Source of the DNA: Glycocaulis profundi
GTDB taxonomy: Bacteria; Pseudomonadota; Alphaproteobacteria; Caulobacterales; Maricaulaceae
Length of the DNA: 64,000 nucleotides
Direction: 5' to 3'
Assembly: GCA_007050995.1 (NCBI GenBank)
Contig: VJOU01000002.1
Location: 211,501-275,500 of the forward strand
Shown here one piece after another: positions 34,004 to 41,960 of the stretch; position 1 is the first letter of the stretch; the number at the start of each line of letters is the position of its first letter. The notes beneath the pieces are model-generated. The model made no database searches. It worked only from the letters and a program-made list of their open reading frames with translations, and was not told where the DNA came from. The translations under genes and the position numbers were made by a program.

Positions 34004-35378
34004 TGGCGGAGCCTCCGTAACGCTGTTTGAGCACGTCCCACACCGCGCGCGCGCCCAGCATCTCGCCCCCCACGGGGCGGCCGGGGCGGGGCTTGGGATT
34101 CCATGCGAAGATATCCAGGTGCATCCACGCCGGGCCGTCCACGAAGCGGCGCAGGAACAGCGCCGCCGTGAGCGAGCCCGCGAACGGCGTGTCGGCGGAA
34201 TTGTTGATGTCGGCCACGTCGCTTTCGATCCAGGGATCGTAGCCGTCCCACAGCGGCATGCGCCAGACCGGATCGTCCACCGTCCGGCCCGCGGCATGCA
34301 TCGCATCCGCCAGATCATCGTCGGCGGTGTAGAAGGGCGCGATCTCCGGGCCGATGGCGATGCGCGCCGCGCCCGTCAGCGTCGCCATGTCGATGACAAG
34401 CTCGGGCTTGTGTTCGCACGCTTTCGTCAGCGCGTCGGCCAGCACCAGCCGGCCCTCGGCGTCGGTGTTGCCGATCTCCACGGTCAGGCCCTTGCGCGTG
34501 GGCAGGATGTCGCCGGGGCGGAAGGCGTTGCCCGCGATGGCGTTCTCCACCGCCGGGATCAGCACGTGCAGCCGCACCGGCAGCCTGGCGTCCATGATCA
34601 GCGAGGCCAGGCCCAGCACGTTGGCCGCCCCGCCCATGTCCTTCTTCATCCAGCGCATGCCGCCGCCGGGCTTGATGTTCAGCCCGCCTGAATCAAAGCA
34701 CACGCCCTTGCCCACCAGCGCCAGCCGGGGGTGGGACGGGTCGCCCCATTCGAACTCGATCAGGCGCGGCGCGTCGGCCGACGCCCGGCCCACGGTGTGG
34801 ATGAGCGGATAGTTCTGCGCCAGCAGCGCCTCGCCCTCGATCACGGAGACCTCCGCCCCGTGCTCCCCGGCCAGCGCGCGCGCGGCGGCTTCCAGATGGC
34901 TGGGCAGCATGTCGATGGCGGGGGTGTTGACCAGATCGCGGGTCAGCGCGACGGCCTTCGCGACCCGCGCCGCTTCCGCCCCGTCCGCGCCTTCGGGCAG
35001 GGCGAACCGGGCTGGCGGGCGCTTGGCCTTGCGATAGCGCGTGAACTGATACCCGCCCACGGCCAGCGCGGCGGCGAGACGCGTCGCGTCCCAGCCTTCG
35101 GGCCAGCTGTCGATGCGCCAGTCGCCCTCGGGCAGCTTCATGGCGGCGTCCGCCGCGTCGTATTCGCTGCGCGCGGCCCCTGCGCCGATCAGCGCGGACA
35201 GACCGCCCGTGGCCGGGTCGAGCACCACGACCTCGCCGGGATCGGCCCGGAAGCCCGCCGCGCGGGCATGGGCGGCGGTGGCGGCGGGCAGCGCTTTCAG
35301 GGCGTCGTCCAGCCCCCTGGCTGAAAGAATCCGCGCGGCGCGCGCGCCGCCGGGGTCTGCGGGGAAGATGTCAGTCAT
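33996..35378 (-). CDS. M17 leucyl aminopeptidase
   Basis: A 460-residue M17 peptidase with two-metal active site residues in GKGVCFDSGGLNIKPGG (Lys224, Asp229, Lys235), KKDMGGAANV (Asp247) and IGNTDAEGRLVLADAL (Asp306, Glu308). Arg310 matches the catalytic arginine. It releases N-terminal residues from peptides in the cytosol. It is the shorter PepA-like group that pairs with NlpC/P60 proteins and may help recycle wall peptides or general peptides. Confidence 0.93.
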   Translation of the reverse strand: MTDIFPADPGGARAARILSARGLDDALKALPAATAAHARAAGFRADPGEVVVLDPATGGLSALIGAGAARSEYDAADAAMKLPEGDWRIDSWPEGWDATRLAAALAVGGYQFTRYRKAKRPPARFALPEGADGAEAARVAKAVALTRDLVNTPAIDMLPSHLEAAARALAGEHGAEVSVIEGEALLAQNYPLIHTVGRASADAPRLIEFEWGDPSHPRLALVGKGVCFDSGGLNIKPGGGMRWMKKDMGGAANVLGLASLIMDARLPVRLHVLIPAVENAIAGNAFRPGDILPTRKGLTVEIGNTDAEGRLVLADALTKACEHKPELVIDMATLTGAARIAIGPEIAPFYTADDDLADAMHAAGRTVDDPVWRMPLWDGYDPWIESDVADINNSADTPFAGSLTAALFLRRFVDGPAWMHLDIFAWNPKPRPGRPVGGEMLGARAVWDVLKQRYGGSANG

Positions 35379-35439
35379 GGGCCTCGTGTCGTCTGCCGGG
35401 CGCCCGTATGGCCGTCGCGTGCGGATCGGTCAGGAAACG

Positions 35440-35454
35440 TTAACCGCTTCTTGA
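35440..35454 (+). promoter_or_regulatory. Imperfect CtrA-type site upstream of the TPR lipoprotein gene
   Basis: TTAA-CCGCTTC-TTGA has the TTAA-N7-TTAA spacing with one mismatch, 54-68 bases upstream of the ATG. CtrA control is inferred only from this pattern. Confidence 0.35.
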
Positions 35455-35507
35455 CCGACGCAGGACAAGCCTCGGGCCAGAGGTTCTTCGCGACTGAGAG
35501 GTAGACC

Positions 35508-36338
35508 ATGCGCGGCCCCCTGTCCGCAATCGGCCTTGTGATGTCCGTGTCCGCGATCGCGCTGACGGGATGCTCGTCGACCGCGTCTTCCACGCGGCTC
35601 ACCCATCAGGAGGAGGCCGTCAGCCAGCGCATGCAGGCGCGGTCCATCGCCCCGGCCACCCCCGAGGAGCGCGACGCGGTCCGCCGCCAGGACCTGATGA
35701 CCCAGGCCGCCTTCTGGGCGGAGGCCTACGAGCTCAATCCCGGCGACCGCGAGGCGGCCATCGAGCTGTCCGGCGTGCTGCGCCAGATCGGCCAGACCGA
35801 GCGCTCGGGCGAGGTCGCCCGCCAGGCCCTGACCCTGTTCCCCGAGGAGGCCGCCCTGCAGGCCAATTACGGCATGGCGCTGGTCGCCGAAGGCCAGGGC
35901 CAGCGCGCCATCGAGCCCCTGACCCGCGCGGCGGGCTCCCGCAGCGACGACTGGCGTGTGCTCAACGCGCTGGGCGTGGCGCTCGAACAGGCCGGACGCG
36001 GCGAGGCCGCGCGCGAGCGCTTCGCCCAGGCCCGCGCCATCGAGCCCCGCGAGCCCACCATCCTGAGCAATCTCGCCCTCTCATACGCTCTCGCAGGCGA
36101 ACCGGAGCGGGCCGAGACGATGCTGCGCGAAGCCATGGACGACGACCGCGCCGGGCCGCAGGTGCGCCAGAACCTCGCCCTCGTGCTGGCCCTGCAGGGC
36201 CGGTTCAACGAAGCCGAGCGCATCGCGGTGATCGATTCCAGCCCCGAGGTGGCCGAGGCCAATCTGGCCTATGTCCGCTCCATGCTCTCCAGCCCGCGGC
36301 GCTGGGACAATCTGGAAGGCGCGGGCCTGCGGCGTTAG
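35508..36338 (+). CDS. TPR-repeat lipoprotein, TadD-like
   Basis: A 276-residue lipoprotein with lipobox ALTGC (Cys22). It has about four tetratricopeptide repeats, for example LQANYGMALVAEGQGQRAIE, LNALGVALEQAGRGEAARER and ILSNLALSYALAGEPERAET (residues about 75-245). The layout matches TadD, an assembly factor for Flp/Tad pili, but no other tad genes are in the window, so the link is tentative. The start has a GAGAGG site upstream. The TAG overlaps the TAA of the convergent gene (TTAG at 36335-36338). Confidence 0.8.
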   Translation: MRGPLSAIGLVMSVSAIALTGCSSTASSTRLTHQEEAVSQRMQARSIAPATPEERDAVRRQDLMTQAAFWAEAYELNPGDREAAIELSGVLRQIGQTERSGEVARQALTLFPEEAALQANYGMALVAEGQGQRAIEPLTRAAGSRSDDWRVLNALGVALEQAGRGEAARERFAQARAIEPREPTILSNLALSYALAGEPERAETMLREAMDDDRAGPQVRQNLALVLALQGRFNEAERIAVIDSSPEVAEANLAYVRSMLSSPRRWDNLEGAGLRR

Positions 36339-37243
36339 CCCCCCGGGCAGCGCACGGTGATCGCGTCGGTGCGGTAGTCGAACGCGATCTCGGCGCATTG
36401 CGACAGCGTCTCGCGGCCCAGCGTCAGCGACACGCGGCGGTCCGGGCTGGCGTCCTCGCCGCTGACGACGATCCGTTCCACCCCATCGTCCGCGCGCCGG
36501 CCTTCGGCGGCCACCTCCTGGCGGCGCGCGAAACGGATGAACGTCTCCGGCGCGATGCCGCCGGGCGCCAGTCCGCTGTTCTCGTGGCGGTAGGCCAGCA
36601 TCCGTCCGATGAATCCCACCGGCTCGAGGCCCAGCGACCCGTCCGCGGCGGCGATCAGCCCCGCCCTTTCCAGCCTGCGATGATGGCCCGTCCCGATCTC
36701 GGAGGGCTGGAGCAGGCTGAAGCCCACGCGCATTTCCAAGCCGGACACCGTGGCCTCGCCCGTCCACTCCATCCCCCTGCGCCCTGCGAAGACATGCTCG
36801 GACACCGCCTCGCTTCCGCCCTCGAAGGTTATGGTCAGCCTTTCCAGATTCCGGAACGCGGCAGGACCGATCAGCCCGTCCGCGGCGTCCGTCAGCTCGA
36901 GATCGGGAAACCAGATGACACGCTGACGGAATTCATCGCTGCTGGTTGAAATCGTCGCCCGGCCCGTCCTGCCCCGCACATGGTTGCCCGCCATGTCGAT
37001 GCTCACCCCCTGCGACAGAACGGGATTCGCGCGCAGTCCCAGCCTGTCCGCGGCGCCGCCGTTCATCATGACGAAGCGCGGGGCCTCCAGCGCCAGGAGC
37101 AGACGGACGGGCTCCCCGTTGATCCGGGCCTCGATAACGGGTTCCCCGCCCGCCGCCACATGGACGGTCAAACGGTCCGCATGAGCCGGTCCGGAGAGCG
37201 ACGTCAGACAGCATATGATGCAGGAGACAATCCATCGGATCAT
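36335..37243 (-). CDS. Secreted protein with degenerate aspartyl-protease-like fold
   Basis: About 302 residues with a signal peptide (MIRWIVSCIICCLTS to about residue 22). The pattern of a retropepsin-like domain can be followed: VRLLLALEAPRFVMMNGGAA sits where LLLDTGAxxx is expected, and ADGLIGPAAF matches the second-half GxxG turn. The catalytic Asp-Thr-Gly is replaced, so peptidase activity is unlikely. It may be a binding protein. The ATG at 37243 is preferred over a GTG 15 bases upstream. I cannot assign a function. Confidence 0.6.
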   Translation of the reverse strand: MIRWIVSCIICCLTSLSGPAHADRLTVHVAAGGEPVIEARINGEPVRLLLALEAPRFVMMNGGAADRLGLRANPVLSQGVSIDMAGNHVRGRTGRATISTSSDEFRQRVIWFPDLELTDAADGLIGPAAFRNLERLTITFEGGSEAVSEHVFAGRRGMEWTGEATVSGLEMRVGFSLLQPSEIGTGHHRRLERAGLIAAADGSLGLEPVGFIGRMLAYRHENSGLAPGGIAPETFIRFARRQEVAAEGRRADDGVERIVVSGEDASPDRRVSLTLGRETLSQCAEIAFDYRTDAITVRCPGG

Positions 37244-37430
37244 GAGCGCGTCCGCCACCTAAGGGCGAAAACCTTATCCCGCGCCTGTCCGAGCGGGCAA
37301 GCGCGGTCGCGGACACGTGGCGATAAACAGCCGTGATGACTACGGTATCGCATCCGTCCTATACATCCGGGCTGTTTACAGGCGCCCGTCCGCATGGATT
37401 AATCGGCTCCAATTCGCGAGGGACGCGCGC

Positions 37431-39233
37431 ATGATTGCAGAGCTTCTGGGCCCGCATGCCGGGTGGCTTGCGCTCGCGCTTGTCGGGTGCCTGCTGTTCG
37501 TGTTCGCCACCGAGCGCTTCCCGGTGGAAGTGGTCGCCATCGGGGGCGTGGCGGTCTTCCTGCTGCTCGGCCTGCTGGACACCGGCACGATGATCGGCGC
37601 GCTGGCCAGCTCCGCGCCCATCACCATCGCGAGCATGTTCATCATTTCCGCCGCCATGGTGCGCACCGGGGCGCTGCTGCGCGCGACGACCTTCCTGCAG
37701 AGGCGGGTGGGCAGCCATCCGTGGATGATCATTCCGGCCACCCTGCTGGGCGCGATCCTGGTCTCGGCCTTCATGAACAACATCCCGGTGGTGATGATCC
37801 TGATCCCGGTCGTCATCGCCCTGTGCAAGCAGTTCGACATCATCCCCTCGCGCCTGCTCCTGCCGCTGTCCTACTGCGCGATATTCGGGGGCACCTGCAC
37901 CCTGATCGGCACCTCGACCAACCTTCTGGTGGACGGTGTGGCCCGCGACATCGGCATGGAGCCGTTCGGCATTTTCGAGATCAGCGGCATCGGCATCTGC
38001 CTGGCGGTGGCGGGCTTCTTCTATCTTCTCGTGGTCGGCCCCTGGCTTCTGCCCAACCGGCAGGATCTCGCCACCGCCCTCGGCGCCTCCGAGGTCCAGC
38101 GCTTCATCACCGACGCCACCATCCCGGAAGGCTCGGTGCTGACCGGCCAGAAGGTGCTGGATCTGGAGATCCTCAAGCATCGGGATCTGCGGCTTCTGGA
38201 CGTGGTGCGCGAGTCCCACTCCCTGCGCCACGATCTGGACGACGTGGCGCTGCAGCCGGGCGACCGGCTGGTGTTCGAATCGCCCATGAACGAGCTTCTG
38301 TCCCTGCGCCGCGAGGGGCAGTTCCTGCTGGGCGGCGAGGGGCTCACCGATCTCACCCAGCGCCCGGGCGTGATGGTGGAGGCCGTGGTCGGGCCCAACA
38401 GCCGGCTGACCGGCGCGCCGCTGAAATCCTACCGCCTGCGCCGCCGTTACGGCGTCTATGTCGTGGCGGTTCATCGCCACGGCAGCGAGATCAAGGACCA
38501 TATCGGCCGCGTGCGCCTGCATGTCGGCGACACGGTGCTGCTGGAAGGCTCCGCCGAGGACGTGGACCGCATGTCGCGCGAGCTGGGCCTGGTGGGCCTG
38601 TCCGCGCCGTCCGACCAGCCCTATCGCCGCGACCGCGCGCCCATCGCCGTGGCGACGCTGGCGGGCGTGGTGATCCTGGCGGCCCTGAACGTGATGCCCA
38701 TCGCCGGCCTCGCCGTGATCGGCGTCGCGGTCGTGCTGCTGACCGGCTGCCTGGACGCCGAGGAGGCCTTTGACAGCGTGGACTGGCGCATCCTGGCGCT
38801 GATCGTGGCCATGCTGGGCATAGGCGCGGGACTGTCGCAGTCAGGCTCGGTCGAGCTGATCGTGCAGGCCTCCATGCCGCTGCTGCAGACGGCCTCGCCG
38901 CTGATGCTTCTGGCAGCGGTCTATCTGGTCACCTCGATCCTGACCGAGACGGTGACCAACAACGCGGTGGCCATCGTGGTCACGCCCGTGGCCGCGGCGC
39001 TGGCCTCGGCGATGGGTCTGGACCCCCGGCCCTTCGTGGTGGCTGTGATGATCGCGGCCAGCGCCAGTTTCGCCACGCCCATCGGCTACCAGACCAACAC
39101 GCTCGTCTATGGGCCGGGTCACTACCGGTTCACCGATTTCCTGAAGATCGGCGTGCCCCTCAACCTGATCATGCTGGCGCTGACGGTGTGGCTGATCCCG
39201 GTTTTCTTCCCGCTGGAGGGCCCCTCAGGCTGA
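37431..39233 (+). CDS. SLC13-family permease with two RCK_C domains
   Basis: A 600-residue inner-membrane protein. Helices fill both ends and the middle carries two TrkA-C (RCK_C) domains (about residues 180-390), including PEGSVLTGQKVLDLEILKHR, VALQPGDRLVFE and VHVGDTVLLEG-like turns. Transport signatures are SAFMNNIPVVMILIPV, GTCTLIGTSTNLLVDG, and, in the second repeat, ETVTNNAVAIVVTPVAAALA and FATPIGYQTNTLVYGPG. It belongs to the divalent-anion:Na+ symporter family; sulfate or dicarboxylate uptake is likely. GAGGGA upstream sets the start. The stop overlaps the next convergent gene by nine bases. Confidence 0.9.
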   Translation: MIAELLGPHAGWLALALVGCLLFVFATERFPVEVVAIGGVAVFLLLGLLDTGTMIGALASSAPITIASMFIISAAMVRTGALLRATTFLQRRVGSHPWMIIPATLLGAILVSAFMNNIPVVMILIPVVIALCKQFDIIPSRLLLPLSYCAIFGGTCTLIGTSTNLLVDGVARDIGMEPFGIFEISGIGICLAVAGFFYLLVVGPWLLPNRQDLATALGASEVQRFITDATIPEGSVLTGQKVLDLEILKHRDLRLLDVVRESHSLRHDLDDVALQPGDRLVFESPMNELLSLRREGQFLLGGEGLTDLTQRPGVMVEAVVGPNSRLTGAPLKSYRLRRRYGVYVVAVHRHGSEIKDHIGRVRLHVGDTVLLEGSAEDVDRMSRELGLVGLSAPSDQPYRRDRAPIAVATLAGVVILAALNVMPIAGLAVIGVAVVLLTGCLDAEEAFDSVDWRILALIVAMLGIGAGLSQSGSVELIVQASMPLLQTASPLMLLAAVYLVTSILTETVTNNAVAIVVTPVAAALASAMGLDPRPFVVAVMIAASASFATPIGYQTNTLVYGPGHYRFTDFLKIGVPLNLIMLALTVWLIPVFFPLEGPSG

Positions 39234-40343
39234 GGCTTCGCGGATCTGGGCGGCAGCAAGCGAACTGCAGAACTCGGGCAGCACGTCCAACGCCTCGTTG
39301 GCGGGCATCAGGCCGGTGAACTGGCCTTTGGGCCGCCAGAAATTCCAGTAGCTGCACACATGCTCGACGGCTGAGATGTCGTCGCCCAGCTCGGCGAACA
39401 GCTCGGGCGCGTCCAGCAGGAACTGGCGCAGGTTCTGCGGCTTGCCCTCGTTGGTGAACTCCGCCATCCGCGTGCGGTAGGAGGCCACGATCCGGGCGAG
39501 GTTCTTCCACCGGTCGCCTGCGCTGGAGATGATCAGCTGCTTGCAGTGATTGAGCATTTCCAGGTCCTGGCCGGTGGCCCCTCGGAAGCTCAGCTTGCGG
39601 ATCTCGTGCAGGAAGGTGCGCAGATCGTTCGAGGTCACGTCCACGCGCCACATGTAGTACATGATGCCGCGCCAGCCGAACATGCCGCGCTCATACTCCT
39701 GCACGTCCATCCTCAGGGCGTTGCGGAAGATGTCCAGCAGCGGCCCGTCCTTGCCCCGGAACAGGGTGTCCGACAGCCGCCGCGATTTCTCCGCCACCGA
39801 GCCCACCCCGCCTTCGAAAGCGATCTTGACCAGCGGGGCCATCTCGCCGATCGAGAAGTTGATCAGCAGTTCCTCGTCGCGCTGGGGCATGGCGAAATAG
39901 CGCGGATCGATGTCGTCATAATCCTTCAGCGCTTCGCGCAGCAGGAAGGGGTCGAACGAGGGCAGGCCGCGGATGATGTCGAGCCGCTGCTGGTCCTGAT
40001 AGAACAGCGTCTGGTTCTCCCGGTGCCCGCCGATGAACTGACTGACGGTCTCTCGGAAATTGAGCTGCTCGACGAACAGCGAATACCCGCCCGAGGACAG
40101 GTTCGTCGCCGAGATCGGCATGATGATCTTGGTCGCCTGGGTCAGCCCTTCAGGCACGAGGGCGCGCTCGTGAGGACGGATGTTGTGCTTGACGATGAAG
40201 GCGCTGCGGAACACGCCGGACTTCAGGATCGGCCTGAGCCGGATCTCGTCGTCGTCATAGCGTTCCTGGATGCCCACCATGTCGATGACACGGCTCGTGC
40301 ACCCGCCCTTCTTCAGAAAATGAAGATTGTCCGAGCGCTTCAT
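39225..40343 (-). CDS. Uncharacterised conserved-looking protein
   Basis: A 372-residue soluble protein with normal codon use and no signal peptide. It is mostly helical, with a run of Trp/Tyr-rich segments: YERGMFGWRGIMYYMWRVDV and ICSYWNFW-like (VCSYWNFWRPKGQF near residue 335). A central FEGGVGSVAEKSRRLSDTLF and SRVIDMVGIQERYDDDEIRL at the N-terminus offer no match I know. Two starts are possible; 40343 is used. It follows the aldehyde dehydrogenase by 82 bases on the same strand but need not be in its operon. Confidence 0.75.
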   Translation of the reverse strand: MKRSDNLHFLKKGGCTSRVIDMVGIQERYDDDEIRLRPILKSGVFRSAFIVKHNIRPHERALVPEGLTQATKIIMPISATNLSSGGYSLFVEQLNFRETVSQFIGGHRENQTLFYQDQQRLDIIRGLPSFDPFLLREALKDYDDIDPRYFAMPQRDEELLINFSIGEMAPLVKIAFEGGVGSVAEKSRRLSDTLFRGKDGPLLDIFRNALRMDVQEYERGMFGWRGIMYYMWRVDVTSNDLRTFLHEIRKLSFRGATGQDLEMLNHCKQLIISSAGDRWKNLARIVASYRTRMAEFTNEGKPQNLRQFLLDAPELFAELGDDISAVEHVCSYWNFWRPKGQFTGLMPANEALDVLPEFCSSLAAAQIREASA

Positions 40344-40425
40344 CGCCCATGTCCGCCTGTCCCATGATCCGCCTTTTTTAGCGAAACATGCTTTACACGC
40401 CGTTACCACGAATGGTTGAGGCGTC

Positions 40426-41790
40426 TCATTTGGAGATGCGGATCGTCTTCAGATTCACGAATTCTTTCGCTCCGGCCTCGCCCAGCTCCCGGCCATAGCC
40501 CGACCGCTTGATGCCGCCGAAGGGGAAGCGCGGGTCGGAGGCCGTGGTGCCGTTGACATACACCCCGCCTGCTTCGATCCCCGGGGCCAGTGCCTTCGCC
40601 CGCTCGGTGTCCGCCGTCCACAGATTGGCCGACAGGCCGTAGCGGCTGCGATTGGCGATGGCGACGGCGTCATCGGCGTCCTTCGCGGTGACGATCAGGG
40701 CGGCGGGCCCGAACGTCTCTTCGGCGAAGGCGGGCTGGTCGTCCGGGCCATCGGTGAGGATGGCGGGACTGTAGAAGAAGCCCGGCCCGTCGACCACGCC
40801 GCCCGCCCTGAGCACCTTCGCGCCCATGCGGATGGATTTTTCGACCTGCTCGCTCAGCTCGTCGCGCAGATCGCCCCGCGCCATCGGGCCGAGCTTCGTG
40901 TCGTCCTTCTCCGGGTCGGCGGGTTTGAAAGGCTCGGCGGCCGCGACGAAGGCCTCCTCGAACTCGCGCCGCACGGCGGCCTCCACGATGAAGCGCTTGG
41001 CCGCGATGCAGACCTGACCGGCATTCTTGAAGCGGGAGCCCGCCGCCGCCTCGGCGGCCTTCTCGATGTCCGCGTCCGCCAGCACGATGAACGGGTCCGA
41101 CCCGCCCAGCTCGAGCAGGGAGGGCTTGAGCGCCTTGCCCGCCGCTCCGGCCACCGCCGCCCCGGCCCGTTCGGACCCCGTCAGGGCCACGCCTGCGATC
41201 CGGTCGTCCGCGATCACGTCCGCGGCCTGATCGGCCGTCAGCGCCAGGGTGAGCAGCGCGCCGTCCGGCCCGCCCGCCTCGGCGAACAGCGAGACGACCG
41301 CCCGCGCGCACCCGATCACGTTCGAAGCGGGCTTGTTGAGCACCGCATTGCCCGCCGCCATGGGCGGAATCGCCGCGCGCAGCACCTGCCAGAGCGGGAA
41401 ATTCCATGGCGTGACCGAGAACACCGCGCCCAGCGGTTCATGGCGCAGGATGATGGTGGCCTCGTCGATCTCATGGATTTCATCGGCCAGCAGCTTTTCA
41501 GCCGCGTCCGCGTAGTATTCGCACAGCCAGGCGCACTTCTCCGCCTCGGCCCGGCCCTCGCTGACCGGCTTGCCCATCTCGCGCGCGATCAGCAGCGCCA
41601 GATCGTCCGCCCTGTCCTTCAGAAGCCCGCCATAGGCGCGCAGCACCCGGCCCCTGCCCTCGAAGCCCAGCTCCGCCCAGGCCTTCTGGCCTGACCGGAC
41701 GCGGTTCAGAACCGCATCGATCTCGGCGGGCGGCGCCTCGGCATACTCCGCGACGATCTCTTCGGTGGCGGGATTGACCGACTTGAACAT
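40426..41790 (-). CDS. NAD(P)-dependent aldehyde dehydrogenase (succinate-semialdehyde type)
   Basis: A 454-residue ALDH. Active-site residues are Asn130 (TPWNFP), Lys153 (NKPASN), Glu227 (LELGGSDPF) and nucleophile Cys261 (GQVCIAAKRF). The C-terminal PFGGIKRSGYGRELG is typical of the GabD/SSADH group. It converts an aldehyde to the acid, probably succinic semialdehyde to succinate. GGAGCC upstream sets the ATG at 41790. No GABA transaminase gene is nearby, so the pathway is not confirmed. Confidence 0.88.
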   Translation of the reverse strand: MFKSVNPATEEIVAEYAEAPPAEIDAVLNRVRSGQKAWAELGFEGRGRVLRAYGGLLKDRADDLALLIAREMGKPVSEGRAEAEKCAWLCEYYADAAEKLLADEIHEIDEATIILRHEPLGAVFSVTPWNFPLWQVLRAAIPPMAAGNAVLNKPASNVIGCARAVVSLFAEAGGPDGALLTLALTADQAADVIADDRIAGVALTGSERAGAAVAGAAGKALKPSLLELGGSDPFIVLADADIEKAAEAAAGSRFKNAGQVCIAAKRFIVEAAVRREFEEAFVAAAEPFKPADPEKDDTKLGPMARGDLRDELSEQVEKSIRMGAKVLRAGGVVDGPGFFYSPAILTDGPDDQPAFAEETFGPAALIVTAKDADDAVAIANRSRYGLSANLWTADTERAKALAPGIEAGGVYVNGTTASDPRFPFGGIKRSGYGRELGEAGAKEFVNLKTIRISK

Positions 41791-41960
41791 GCCTGGCTCC
41801 TGATCGCGGTGACGGATAGCCAGACAACGGACGCGCGAGCCGGGATGTTCCGGAGAGCGGCGGCCACCCCGATCAGCCTCCACGAGGCGGAATTCACAAC
41901 ACGCAGGAAAACATGTAGTTCAGAGAAATTCTCATTGAGACGGCAGGAGCCTTGCCCCGC

